Shown piece after piece: positions 46,407-59,379 of a stretch of DNA of 64,000 nt. The DNA comes from Dermatemys mawii (taxonomy: Eukaryota > Chordata > Testudines > Dermatemydidae). Within the stretch, counting starts at the first letter, position 1; the number at the start of each line of letters is the position of its first letter. Under the pieces are notes generated by a model. That model was not told the DNA's origin and made no database searches. It was given only the letters and a program-made list of their open reading frames with translations. The position numbers were made by a program, and so were the translations under genes. The stretch covers positions 20,413,626-20,477,625 of the forward strand of contig ML677334.1 of the NCBI GenBank assembly GCA_007922305.1, written 5' to 3'.

Positions 46407-47644
46407 ACACAGACAAACAATACAGACTTGATTATCCAAATCATAGTTATCCCCAAACTCCCTGTTTTCCATAAGATGATCTTATTGCCTATTTATTAAT
46501 TACATTGCAATTTCCCTTTAATACCCAACAGCTTGATTATTCATATCATACTTTTTATTTGATTGTGTTGATTATACTTGTAAGTGTGCAGTTCATGACA
46601 TAGTATGGTATTAACTGCAATTATCATTAATAGTGAAATTTACAAGACAAGTGGAAAACTACAGTTACTGCAATAAAATAAATTATTTTTATGTTATTTG
46701 GAATGTTATTTGTCTGATTGTTAAATATATATATATATATATAAAAGCAGTAGCATCATAGGGCAAATAAAACGGGTAGTCAAGTGAAGAGAATTTTTCC
46801 CTAGAAGGATATAAAATATTCTCAAATGAAGTGACAAGTCCTTTTAGTTTCTCTAATGCAAATTTAGACATAAGCATTTTAACTTTTGATGACATTGGAA
46901 CATAGAGTTTGATCCTGATCTCTCAGAAGTCAAAGGCAAAATCCCTGTTGATTTCAATGGGGCAGGATCAAGGCTATATAGATCAGTGTTGACATATATA
47001 ATGCTTTCAGGAGAGTGATTTGAAATCTTCAATTTAAATACATTTATTTTCCCCAGGATTTTTTTCCTCTTAGGCATTTTTGTCTTTTTAGTATAACTGG
47101 AAATCCCAACAGGGCTGCACTGAACATTCTGGGGAAAAATGTGTGATAATTAATTATTGCACAATGGTTTGGGATTTTTAAAAAATATAAGCTGGTTAAA
47201 CATTTTTTGTTTTTTTTGCTTCTTACTATTAGATAACTAGGTGAAATAATAGAATAGCTGCTGTGATAAATCTTCTAGAGGAATACATTATTCTTATTTA
47301 CCAGAAGTTGTTCTGGGCCTACTTCATTAATGGAATAAGGTTTCCCCACCCCCCAAATCTATCAAATAAATAACATTCCAAATTGTTACTTACTTTTACT
47401 TTTGAATTTTCCTTTATTAATCAAAACTCTAATTTGTGTCTGGAATAGCTTCCATTTGGTCAGATGCTCTGGCGTTTGAATGAGCTAAAAGCAGTTTTAC
47501 AACTTGAACTAAAAAGTCACGGGTGTTCAGCTATGGCTGTACCAGACTCTTATCTTCTGGGGATTGGCACTGGGGAGAACCTGTAATGCACGTGCAACAG
47601 TGGGCTACATATTTAGTTACTAGTAAAATTCTATTAGATAACAT
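46407..47644. other. Unannotated stretch with TA microsatellite
   Basis: (TA)n at 46723-46743. A palindromic gttgatttcaatggggc copy lies near 46905-46980. AT-rich otherwise. Confidence 0.45.
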
Positions 47645-47850
47645 TAGTGGCCTTCATAGCCTGCGACTCGGGAGACCTAAGTTCAATTCCCATCTCAGCG
47701 GCAGACTACTGCTGACCTTGAGCATGTCATTTGAACTATGCTTTACCTCCGCTCCCTCTGTAAAATGGGGCAAATACCTTCCTGCCTCCTATGGGTGTGT
47801 GTGAAGACAAATACTGCTAATGGCTGTGAGGCACTCTGATATTAGACAGA
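47645..47850 (+). repeat. MIR-like SINE
   Basis: cgggagacctaagttcaattcc, then tgaccttgagcatgtcattt, then ctctgtaaaatgggg and ggctgtgaggcactctgata follow the SINE body order. The tRNA-like head is missing or decayed. Confidence 0.6.
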
Positions 47851-48225
47851 TAGATTCCTTTTGCATTGTAGGTAGTACAAGATATAAATAATCCTTATCA
47901 AATGTATTCAAGTATATAGGCTCATCTAAGGGCAATGTATGCAGGGTGTCTGCTTATATAAAAGTCAGTTATGGGAACTGGTGTCATCCCTACTTAGGGA
48001 CTATATCATTGGGGAGGAAAAAGAGAGAGGCTGCTGGTTTGTCTCGTGGAAGCCCAGCCTCCTGTTATAACAAGCTTACTGGTGGCTCTCATAAGAGATG
48101 TTTTCAGGGCACCTCTCACTTCCTAAACCTTGTAAGATTTCGGGAATCTGCATTCTGACCCAGGACTAACTACTCTTGTTTTCTTCTTTTCATTCCAAGG
48201 AATGGTGTTCCTGGATACGACCTCC

Positions 48226-48370
48226 TAGCTGACATGCAGTGTAGCTGAAGCTGTGTTGGTCCCAGGATATTAGAGAGACAAGATGGGTGAAGTAATAATG
48301 TCTTTCATTGGATCAGTCTCTTGCACCAACAGAATTTGGTTCAATAAAAGATATTACCTCACCTACTTTA
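48226..48370 (+). repeat. Dispersed repeat (gtgttggtcccaggatatta family)
   Basis: gtgttggtcccaggatatta followed by gagagacaag, then a block ending agatattacctcacctac. An inverted member lies at 61252-61375. The family is abundant in sauropsid genomes in my experience, but I cannot give a firm name. Confidence 0.6.
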
Positions 48371-50518
48371 TTCCCCCGCCCCTGTTGACAGACAGAGTGC
48401 ATGATTCTGATCTTAAATCAGGATTTACTGAAATCAGTGGAGTTACAAAGATGTAAACCTGATATGAGTGAGATCAGAATTGGGTCCAGGGAGAGCAAGA
48501 GATGTTTAGATTAAATGTGGGGTAGTTTTTGTATGTTAGAAGATAGGGAAGTCAAGAGGGTGACATGCTCTGGTTGATACATATGTGAGTATATACAATG
48601 TATTATTTAGAAGTTGTCCATTTTCATTTAAAAAAACATATAGAAATCTTATACTTCATTTAGTATTTATTACATAAAATAATTGAAAGAGTTGCAGCAG
48701 GGAAAACCAACTGAACAATAAATCCCCAACATTTCAGCGCTCATCTCCATTGGGGGATAACAACTTTTCTGTTCCTCCTTTGTTTTTACATATGTCTAGT
48801 CAGCTGTTTCCTCCGAGGCTGACTTCAGCTTGTTTATGCCAGGCCACCTCAGAGAGCTCAGTTATTTCTGTTTTAAAGCTCCCTCATTTAGGGCCTGGTC
48901 TTGGGAAGATTTCCTGTCGATTTTCATGGGTGTTGAGAGACCATCACTGGATTGGGGTTCTTTAATATCTTCCATGGTTTTACAGATTTTTGCCAAACTG
49001 TTGCATTTTGTTGTTAAAAGTATGTTCTGCGCTGTAAGTTCCGAATGGTAATGTCACAGCAATGGGATATTTCTTATTTGATTTACAGTTCTACAGCCAG
49101 ACCCTCAGCTAGTGTTAATTGGAGCCAGCAGAGTTGCACCAGCTGAAGATCTGACCCCCTAATACATCAGCATACATTTATTTTGCTAGCATTTGTGACT
49201 GTTAAATATGATCAATAAATTAAAAATCTCTAACTGGACTGTCACTAATGTAATCCTTTCATCTCCTATAATCTGTAGCATATGTGTGGGCCTACTCTGG
49301 CAAGGTATTGAGTGCTGCTGTCCAGGCATTGATATTTTAGCCAGCTGGGGTTGAGAGTGTTCAGCATGACACCTGGCGAGGCTGGGGCCCTGCGACTATA
49401 AACACATCTTCTGGAACATAAATTCATAAGTTGCCACTCTCATAATGCAACTGTACCAGTTTAAAGAAATGAGTTAATATACATAGAAATCCAGGAAAGA
49501 GGTGTTGGAAACTGGATCAAACACAGAGCCTTCCATCTGTCTCTATGGCACTAGTTTGAGTTCAGCCCAGATTGTAGTAGCCCTTACCATCTGTAGGCTG
49601 TTCAATGGCCTTTGGGAATAGATTGATACTCTTGAGAATCTCGTTCCAGTTCTCATTGGACTGGTGCGCACACCACAACTTAGCCCAGCACAATTGACCG
49701 TATTTAGCACCAGCACTAGACACACTGACATTTCTTCTAAAGTAAATCCATGTGAAAATAGTCCATACAAAAGGCTTCCTAGAATGCCTCCTTTGGAACA
49801 AATCCTGCAGTCTTTCCTCAGTTTTAATTCAAACCTTTTCTCAGGTAAACCTTGTGCTTGACATTATGGATGCTTCACCTGTGTAAAGACTGAGTAAAAA
49901 TTGAGGAACAGTTTCTGGTTTTGCCCTGAGTGAAGCTGGTTAGTTATTCACACAGGAATAGAGGGTTCATCCTTTTGGCCCTGAATTTTCCTTATTCCTT
50001 TTCAGCAGAAGCTAAAATGCAGGAACGTTCTGTCTTTGTCTGCCTGCAACTGAAAATTTTTTGCTTTTATAAATATAAACGTGCAGCTTTTCAACTGGAT
50101 TTTGGTCCAGAGTACTGCAGCTTTGAATGTGAAAAGAATACAGCTTTTTCAAGCTGGACTCTCTCCCACACTTTCTGGTTTGCACCTGGTGAGGAAAAGA
50201 GACGTTCTTGCTTCATAATTTCTTAAATTGGTTAAAATATAATGAAATTAACACTTTCTAGGAAATGATCAAATCCACCAATTCACAATTCAAAATAAAC
50301 AGATAATGTCGTTTGTTTGCCAAAATTCAATGGATCTGATTTTTTCTTTTACTTATGCCAGGCCAGGGTTAATCCCCCTAACTGAGAAAAGTGAAAAGGT
50401 GACTTAGTCCATCTTGCCCTCCCCACACACAGACTTGATACAGCTGGGAATTCACCCTAATACCTTTAAATAATATGAAGTTCTATTTTAATATATCCTT
50501 AAAGCGTATTTCTATGCT
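48371..50518. other. Unannotated stretch
   Basis: A tcagtggagttac palindromic fragment lies at about 48405-48490. Small open frames on both strands, for example 49543-49861, resemble nothing known. Confidence 0.45.
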
Positions 50519-50820
50519 GAAAAGGCAGTGTTTTCTAGTGGGCAGAGTATGGCACTGGGTCTCCAGAACCCCAGGTCTATTCCTGGCTCTACTGACCCAC
50601 CGTCTGATCTTGAGCAAGTCACTTCCTCTCTTGGTGACTCTGCTTCCCCTTCTACTCTTTTATCTTCTTTATTTGGATTAAAAACTCTGAGGCAGGGACT
50701 GTATTTTACTGCAGTCAGTGGTAGTGGTGACATCTTCAATGAGTACAGGAGGAGATCTACCATGTTCATACAGTGCCTGACACAATGGGGCACATCTGGA
50801 TCCTCTCGATGCTACTGTAA
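50519..50820 (+). repeat. MIR-like SINE, near full length
   Basis: The head tctagtgggcagagtatggc, the body cttgagcaagtcacttcct, the ggcagggactgtattttact block, and the tail cagtgcctgacacaatgggg continuing to cgatgctactgta are in the expected order. Its reverse-complemented tail explains several minus-strand fragments in the window. Confidence 0.72.
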
Positions 50821-52341
50821 GGATAAATATGAAAAGTGGCTCTATTAAAAAGGCATCAGAGAGTTTAACATTTATTTCTTTTCAGTGACCCCCCCCCCTC
50901 CAGTTTCCCATACTGTACTTGCTCACAGTACAACTATAAAAAGGGTTTAGCTAGCTGCTCGCTTTCAGACTGAGCCTGGGACTCAATGGCAAGCCGTGTT
51001 CTTTCTGGATAGTGGATCATTACAATTAGTAAAGATTTTTGCCAGGTTGAAAATACTGACCCAAGTGACTTGTCTAAGGTCATAGTGTGCCAGTGGCACA
51101 GCCCGAAATAGAGTTAAGGTCTGCAGACAGTCCACGCTACCTCCTCTATATAGCAACTGCATTTCTTAAGGTATATTATTGCTTATATAGTTATCTTTCA
51201 GAACATGCGAAAAAGACTGAAAATAGTCTGACAAATGATCTGATGTATTTCTCTGGAAAAATATTATGTATCTTAAATGCAGCCAAAATACAGAGTGTCT
51301 GCCAGCTGTAACAATAATCACTCATTTTCTGTTTTGAGCTCATTGTGAAATTACAGAGCTGGGAAGCAACAATTTTAACAGAAGACTCTCTGTCATTTTT
51401 AGAGATTTTCTTCCCCCTTTTTTGTTTTTGGAAGCAGTATGTACTGTTGGAGGAGTTTTTCAATTTGATCATATTTTTGCCCTCCTTGCCATAGAGATCT
51501 AATCTAAACTAAACTGACATATATCACCTGCATCCCCATGATTCCTGAGCTGCTTTCTGAGCCGTTTGCAGAGGAGTAGGTAATGCCACTTATAGGGTTA
51601 AACACAAGAAAATTAGCTGAATTGCAGAATTCTTCACTGTTTTCCAGTCAAGTGTATGGACAGAAGACATTCACAGGCTGATTTGTTTTTGAACTGTGGC
51701 TTGTAGACTTGGACCATATTAGTACATAGAGCTCGATTTGACACTGAAATGTCCATTTGATAAATATTTTTCTTTCTTTTCTTTTTCTCAGGTGTGTTCA
51801 TTCATTGTGTTCAGATCCAATGTCCAGCCTCTCTGCCTAGGCAGGTTAGTGTTTGAAAAGTATTTTGCACATATGGCAAGCCCAGAAAACATACCTACCA
51901 AAGGGATGATGCATTGCTTTTTCTTTAATGTGAATGCAATTTTTATTGTCATAGAGTGTATTTCTTTATTTGTATTCTGTTTAGAATCTGGAAAGACCAC
52001 ATTAAATTGTGAATATTGGAGTAGTACTCCAGTTAACTGCACAGTGGCTGCATAGTTCAGCTATTACTATAGTGAACTGAAGTTCAAAACCTGCTCATTA
52101 CCCTGTAATCATTACAGATAAGTTGGAGCACCCAGGGCATTTTGTCCCTTCATCAGTTCATTTGGAAAAGACTTGTTAGCATGTGTGGGGATAAAAAGGA
52201 AGATATGAAAAATTCTTGACATGCTTAAAAAACCCTGATTATGGCATTGTGCAATGGTGAGAACAACATACAGAGCCCTAAAGGCCAAATGCCCTCAGGT
52301 CTACATGCACCAGTCTCATCTGAGTTACCTGGACTGTATCG
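50821..52341. other. Unannotated stretch
   Basis: A C-run (50888-50897) is present. Open frames up to 105 codons at 51738-52055 show no known domain. Confidence 0.45.
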
Positions 52342-52398
<57 letters not shown>

Positions 52399-52399
52399 T
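52342..52399. repeat. (TG)n microsatellite followed by (AG)n
   Basis: About 24 TG units, then agagagag. Likely length-polymorphic. Confidence 0.95.
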
Positions 52400-52410
52400 G
52401 CAGAGTTCGA

Positions 52411-52689
52411 CCGAGGTCTACACTAGGAAATTAGGTTGTCATAGTTAGATTGCTCAGGAGTGTGAACAATCCACACGCCTCAGTGATGCAGCTAAACTGA
52501 CCTAACCCACCTCTGTGTAGACAGTGTTAATTTGATGGGAGAATTATCCTCTTGACATAGCTACTGCCTCTCGGGGTGGGGGTGATTACCTGTGCCAATA
52601 AAAGAAGCACTCCTATTGGTGTAGGTAGCATCTGCACTGAAGCATTACAGCCGCTTAGCTGCATCATTTTTAAGTGTAGACCTGCCCTT
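52411..52689. mobile_element. DNA-transposon MITE with aggtctacact ends
   Basis: Left gaggtctacactaggaaa and right tttaagtgtagacctgccc are inverted repeats. The interior is non-coding (about 280 bp). No convincing target duplication. Confidence 0.7.
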
Positions 52690-54472
52690 ATTCTCCTTGA
52701 AATAGCATTTGAAACTCACTGTTCTTTGAAACAAGCTTGATTCTGAAAATGAGAGGTGGGCATATCTCTTTTAACATATAATTCAATGTATTTAGCACCT
52801 TTATCTGTGCATAAAATATTTTAGTGTAATTTCCCCTAATTTATTCATTTTATAGATAATATTTTACTATGTGCATCAATTATGGATATTCTAAATTTGA
52901 GCTGTGTTCCTTCATTATGAGTGGGTAGTAATTTTGGTATTTTATTTGTTTCGTAATGGTGTAAATAGCATGAATGTTGGCAAATTTAAAATTGGTTTCT
53001 TTGCATATTTGTGCAAGCAGCTTTGTTTATTTTCCACAAAGATTTTTGCCAGGAAAACTCTATTGTTTGAATATTCGCAGTCATTTGCTGTGAATATTCA
53101 AACATGAACAGTCACAAGAGGATTAATACTAATATTCGGGAGGCACTGAATCAGGACCAAAAATTGTAAAAATGATATTGGAGCCCTTTCAGCTGAACTG
53201 GGCAAATAATACTGACATTTTTCCTGAAGTCGATGGGAGTCTAATGATTTTAATGGGGTTTGGCTCAGGCCCATAAATCATGGCTCCTATGTCATTGACT
53301 TTTTTTACATCTTACAAAGATCCAAATGTTGTGATCCAAAATGCGAATCTTGTTTATTTGTGATGGAAATTGCTGTTCTTATGTGTGAATTTGTTTCCCA
53401 GAGGGTATTTCTTCTGATCCTTGGTTTCTTATCAGTTATTTCCCTCTACTCCTAACAATTCATTCGTTCATTATAGCCATGCCACAAAAGTGTATTCCAG
53501 TGAGAAACAGGCAACACAACAATTTCAGATCTCATGGGAATAAGCAAGAGATGTGGTCTTTCATGTTGTTGTACAAGAACAACCAGGATTGCTTTGTAAT
53601 GTTGTTGCAATAAATGGATTTGGTGATTGATTAAATTCCTCAGCTTTGGCATTTGATCAATCTCAGTAGCTATTTACTGCTTCATATACTACAAAGCAAT
53701 TGCGATTATGTCTTAATTATATGCTCTTAATCCTAAAAAGCTCCGTTCATCCATTGTGGTTGCTAACATTTAAACCTATCAAAAACATGTGTCTAACTCC
53801 CATAGCTAAGAATGTGTTTGTGATTATTGAGGGAGTTAGGAATTTTCTATAATCAAGCTAAATTGGCATATTGGTTAGAAAGAATGACAAGTTCAATCTG
53901 ACTCTCGTGAGTTAAGCATCTCTTTGGGAAGACTTGAACTAGACAAGGGTTCCACATAATTCCAGGGAAGATAGCCATGATGAAAAGACTAGATGCACTG
54001 TGCGTTCATGTGTGCATACGCAGTATTCACTCTGCACAAAGAGCTGTGCATGTGCACAGACTCCAATTTTGCACTCAAAGGAAATCCAGCAGACATTTAA
54101 ATATCTCCAAACCAAATAAAACATCCTGAAGGATTCTCTTCCTGTGGCCTCATTATCTGTTTCTGTCCTATTTTAAAATATCGAAAGAAGTACAGAAATA
54201 GGCAGAGTAGCTTTAGACAGAAATGCAAAGGAGGGTTGAAAAAAAATAAATATAACTGTCACCTTAAGATCAGACCCCCTCCTTATCTGGGAGTCTTATG
54301 TTAAAGGCATGATCTTTCAAAACTGGAAATATCCTAAAAATAAAGCATCATTCTTGTAAGATGCACCAGTTTCTAAGAAAATACATCTTCTGAATACATT
54401 ATGAGATCTGCCAGAACTTCTCTAAAGGAGGTGGGGAGATCTGATCTTAAGTTTTCCCTAAAATGAGACTTC
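52690..54472. other. Unannotated stretch
   Basis: Contains a tgaatattc inverted pair near 53069-53101 and a palindromic gaagtcgatgggagt fragment at about 53205-53275. No genes seen. Confidence 0.45.
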
Positions 54473-54475
54473 TGA

Positions 54476-55137
54476 GGGCATGGTTACACTTGCAGGTTTA
54501 TAGCGGTATTGGTTATAGCTGTCCTCATATACAGCTATAGGGATAGCGCTATAGCATGGCCACACTGACACCCGCCAGCGCTATAGCGTGGCCACATTTG
54601 CAGCACTTCAGGCGGCATTGGGAGCAGCGCATTAGGGCAGGTATCCCAGCATTCAGCTGGGTGCAAGGTGCTTTTCAAACGAGGGGGATGAGGGGGGACG
54701 TGTTGTGTGTATGGGGAGGGAGAGAGCGAGTGGTTTTTCCTTCCTTCTGAGAGCCTGTCAGCGCATGTGCGTTCACGGAGAAGATTAGCAGGCTTTGTTT
54801 TCACACAGGCTCCCTCCTTAAACATTTGCCTTCCTTATCTGCCAAGTTAAGAGAGAAACGCTGAAAAGGTGCTTCCGCATTCCTCCAGCCGAGTTCAAAA
54901 GAAAGGGAAGAGACGTCAATTGCCTTAAATGGCTCCAGGCATCTGAAGAGATCACTAGTAGCTCAGTGGGAGTCCACATTCTCGCCATAGCGCTACAGCC
55001 CTTATTCCCCGTGCGGGGGTGGATTACCAGGAGCGCTATAACTCCAAGGTTATAGCACGCTACGTGCCTCGCCAGTGTAGACGGGTAGCGCTCCTGACGG
55101 CTTTATAGCGCTATAAAGTGCCAGTGTAACCACGGCC
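54476..55137. mobile_element. Non-autonomous Harbinger element (MITE)
   Basis: The 662-bp element has ends gggcatggttacacttgca and tgccagtgtaaccacggcc, matching those of the full-length copy at 36741-41086. It is flanked by the duplication tga (54473-54475 and 55138-55140). Its left half matches the reverse complement of the full element's right end (gagcagcgcattagggca.gtatccca). Its right end contains the identical palindrome ctttatagcgctataaag. It lies in inverse orientation and encodes nothing. Confidence 0.88.
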
Positions 55138-55140
55138 TGA

Positions 55141-58100
55141 GTTTGCTTAATAGGAATGTTCTGTGAATTGATTCCTCTCCCCACCTAAATAGCAGAGACC
55201 TAGAAGCATACAAGTTTGATATGATGAGCAAATTGTTGACATGGCTAGTAGAATGTCTCAAACAAGACCTTTTTCAGTAGGTGCCAAATGACATATGATT
55301 CCTATCCAAACCCGATAAGAACCTTCCAAAGGGTGTTCCCTACGTCAAGTCCCTCACAGTGGTCTTGGCAATAGAACTGGATGCACAAGTAACATTTAAA
55401 AAACCCAAATAGTTTAAAAAAGTCATAGAAGGAACTGCAGTAATGACTGAGCATTGTGGAATAATTGCCTGCAAACATTTACTCTTGGAAAAATGAAATC
55501 AATAAGGAGTTTGGCTTCAAAGTCAGTGACATGATGTAGTCATTTTACTGAGTGGAGCAAACAGGCATTCTCTCTGAGAAATATGAACAGCCCCAGATAG
55601 ACTGTGCCTTGCTTATGCAATGGATCTCTAGTATTCCTCCAGGGGAGCGTGGCTGCAACTCCTCCACTCCAGGCTGTGGTTTCAAAGACACAGTCTAGTT
55701 CACAGCATCAGATTCAGCAGGAGTCAGAGTCTGGGCTCTGCTGTGTGTGGCAAACTGTCTGACAGCTCATCTGCACCACCACTGCCATATGCAGAGGGTT
55801 GGTGACTGAGCCTGTAGAGCAGTGTCCATGTTTCTGTTCTCCTCCCTTGTACTACAGGGGAGTGCTGCCTTGTGGCAGGGAACAAAGCGGGAGAGACCCA
55901 GGACAGAGAGTGGATGTGATCGAGGGAATGGAAATAAGGCTGAATGAGGGGGAGGTGAGAATGAGAATGAGGGAAGGAAGAGGAAAGAAGAACACTGAAG
56001 TAAGGGGAAGCAAAAGGAGAAAAAGAAGACGAGCATGAGAAATATAAAATCAACTATGTGGTTCTTCACCAAACTATGTCTGGGGAGTCTTTGCCCACAG
56101 AATAAGTGCTCAATTTTTTTCACCTTGAAAATCTGGTCATCCAGTAAATGAACTATTTTTATTTTTAAACATAAGCAGCATGTTAGACTCTGAAACTCTT
56201 ATAAATATTTGCAACAACGTAAGCTCAAGTAGCTGAGAGTTCAGCGGGGCCCATTATGATACATTCTGTGTACAGAATAATGTACTGGGCTGTCTTAAAT
56301 TGAACTGTTTGACAGCTCATGCTCTGAGACCATTGCAAATTTGAAGGGCCAGATTCTGCATTGTCTCCCTCACTGCAATGAACAGCACCACAATGAACAG
56401 TTGCAGAGATGACTGACTCCACAGAAGCCCCCAGAGCAGGCAACGTTCCTAGGTTAGCATAAGGCCTGTCCAGGCAGACCAGAGGAGGGCAGTGAATGGG
56501 AGAGCTGTGCAGAGAGAATAGTGTTACACCCCAACAATTGTCCACTGCTACAAGCCCCATATGGGTGATGGCAACTAGTGGCCAAAGAGCTGCTCTAGCC
56601 TGTGCTTAGGAGCTGAATCCAAATCTGAAAATACTGGCCTACAGGAATTGATAAAGACCACATATGGAGTCAGCATCAGAGCTGGGACTGCCCCCTGGCT
56701 TAGTTTGCTAAACCACGCTCCTCCCAATTTTTGAACTGCCTCCCCCTCCCCTTGTGGCTAGAAGCCATCCTGGCTATTCTGCACAAGGATTGGCTCAGCC
56801 ACAGGCAACCAAAATTGAGCTAGGGTCTTCATAAAAATCAAGAGTACTCTAGCTATAGTTATTCTGGACCTGAGTGGCTGATGACAAATAACCTGCAATT
56901 TTTAGGCAAAATGAATGATAAACTTCCAACCCTACTGATTGTTTTGCCTCGACACACATCAGTTGACATTGTCAGATTATGTTTGCAGTGACAAAGGCCT
57001 TCCTCGTTTTTTAAAAGAAAGCTGAAATTCTCCGTTATGGGAGATTTATAATGGCCGGCTCTGACTGACTACCTGATTCTGCTGATACCATCAGCTACTG
57101 TGACCTCTCTATTGTATATAATAATAATAATAATACTGTTTCACATCTGAGTCACTTCCTGTTGCTGTGGACAATCTACTGACTGCTGGATCTCTAGGTC
57201 TGTGAGTGAGGAGGTTTTACTGCACTCAGCTAAACATCGCCTCCTTTTTTACGTAGGACAACCACCCTCATAAATCCACAAGTTCCTGGTCATGTTGTAA
57301 ACCTGTGTGGGGATTTGTTAGGATAATATGTTATGCTGCTATTTTTCCTGATTTCAAGTAATTTTTGAAGCATCTCTCTCCCTGGTGCTTTTTTTTTTCT
57401 TTCTCCAAAGTGGTCAAGTGAGACCTTTGTTTTTTAAAAATCCAGGAAGCTGCTGATGTTACCTTATTTGATAAAGAGCTTGGATGCGAAGCTTTCCAAA
57501 AAACTAAGCTAAGGAGCATTTGAACAATGCAATGTTTTTTCTTTACTTCAGCTCTTTTATAATAATTTGGCCACCCAGTCTACTTGTGAGGTTCCAGCCG
57601 TCTTTGATTTTTTTTTAACCTTGGAACACAGGATGTGCTTATTTAAGTGATAAGAAAGAAACAACATTTTGTAGAGGAGGGAATCTTTTTCTTCCGGATG
57701 ACCCTTTCTTTTCAAGCAGATTCCAGGTATAAGGGAAACAGGACATACTGAAGCACTAGGAATGGCTAAGTTTCATGTAACCTACAGTTCACATTTGCAG
57801 GAATATACATATTTCACATATACAAGTCAAACTTTTATTCACATGGCAGCTTAAAACTACATTGAACATAGGCGTTGATATTTGCACTCAGAAGTCTATT
57901 CTCCTCTCCACATCTGCACAGAACGCCTGCTAGTTTCAGTAGAAATCCTAAAGCTATGTAGTAACTTTTAGTTAACTTAGCAAAAAAAAAAAAAAAAAAA
58001 TCATAAAGGTCATAAAAGGAGGGAAAAAGTTGCACCAGGTGGATAAAGAGTAAAGAAAATGCTTTGGATAAATTAAGTAATAGCTTGAATAGTCATAGTA

Positions 58101-58399
58101 AACTCAGATGAGAACATAAAATAAACAATTTTTGAGGCTCAGCTTTCTTAGTCCTTCTACTCCCTGCCAACCTTACACTTTCATGCACTTATGCACTTCC
58201 TGGTTTTGGTTGAGACTGGAAGGAGTCATACCAAATCCCTCAGGAAAAGACTTGTTCTCGTGATGTTTCTGACCTACCCAGTACCAGACAGAAAGAGCTA
58301 CATATCTTACAACGACACCAGTTCCACCATGCCACCCTCCTTCCCCTGCCTCAACAAATCCCTTATCCAGCATCCTCTTTTTCTTCAAGTTCAATCTCC
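55141..58399. other. Unannotated stretch
   Basis: An (AAT)n run lies at about 57116-57137 and an A-tract at 57980-58000. Purine-rich sequence at 55910-56035 gives spurious frames. No gene recognised. Confidence 0.45.
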
Positions 58400-58765
58400 A
58401 CTTCTTTACCTTCTTGCTTGCTTCAAGTGCACCCCACCCAAAGTTCTTTCTTTAGACTCTTCCCCTTGCTCCTGAGAGTCACCCAAACCATCTCTTCTAA
58501 CTGCTTCTTTTACCTTATTCTCATAGCTGGTTTCACATCTGATTCTGTGCTGTGTCCCTATGCATGGAACAGCTTCCCACTTACCACATGCTAAGGATCT
58601 TCTCTTTTATTCTTTAGTTTTCCATCGTAAGCCCCACTTCTTTTGCATTAAGCCTTCATAGATTGGCTTCTGTCTGACAATTTCTCCATGCCCTCTTGCA
58701 TTTAAATTGTTATCCTAGACAGTCCATATCTGAGGCCTCTTTGAGCCTGTTGGTTTTCCCTTAAC
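58400..58765 (+). pseudogene. L2-like LINE 3' fragment (weak)
   Basis: Around 58558-58585 one plus-strand frame reads YAWNSFPL, resembling the LWNSLP block near the end of L2-type reverse transcriptase ORFs. The surrounding pyrimidine-rich sequence is consistent with an L2 3' region. The boundaries and assignment are tentative. Confidence 0.35.
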
Positions 58766-59379
58766 AACCTCCTTTGATTTACCTGATGCAGAATAATATC
58801 TAACAGGTAAACTGAGATGCATATAATAGTCGCAGAAATAATACAGAAATCTCCCAGGCTTTCCAGAGGCCCTATATATGTTATTTTTCCTTCTTATGTT
58901 TTTTTCTCTCTCTCGCTTTGTATTGGACCGTCTTGTTCACTGTTATCAACATGATTTTTAACAGGTTCATTTAATGATGATCATATTGTTTATATATAAA
59001 TGCATATTGTACAGTGCCCTCAGCTCATTTAGTGGAAGAGTGTGCTTTATAAATAAAATCATTATCACTGATAATCTATTGTTGTTATACCATAGTTATC
59101 TAATTTGCTTGTATGCTTCACAAAACAGGTGTACCATTTTTTGTTTTTTCCATTATATAAAATTAAAATAAGGATAACTCAGCCTAAACTAATGAAATTG
59201 CTCCAAGTTTTCACTGGTGTAACAAAGAGCAGAATTTGGCCCATTGTCTTTTTAAGTTTGGAAAGTATGATATGCATGATGGGAACTAATCTAATCTAAA
59301 ACTGTCCAGCCTCATTTCTGTACCAAAGAGCATGAAATAATCATTTGAATTTAAGCGTCCAACCTTTTCAGATTGACTA
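58766..59379. other. Unannotated stretch
   Basis: AT-rich and without recognisable features. Confidence 0.45.

Noticed and set aside
52241..52426. 61-codon frame with a Cys-Val repeat
   Set aside because: It is the translation of the (TG)n microsatellite.
55724..56123. Minus-strand frames over 100 codons
   Set aside because: Sequence is purine-rich on the plus strand, giving Ser/Pro/Phe-rich translations without a domain.
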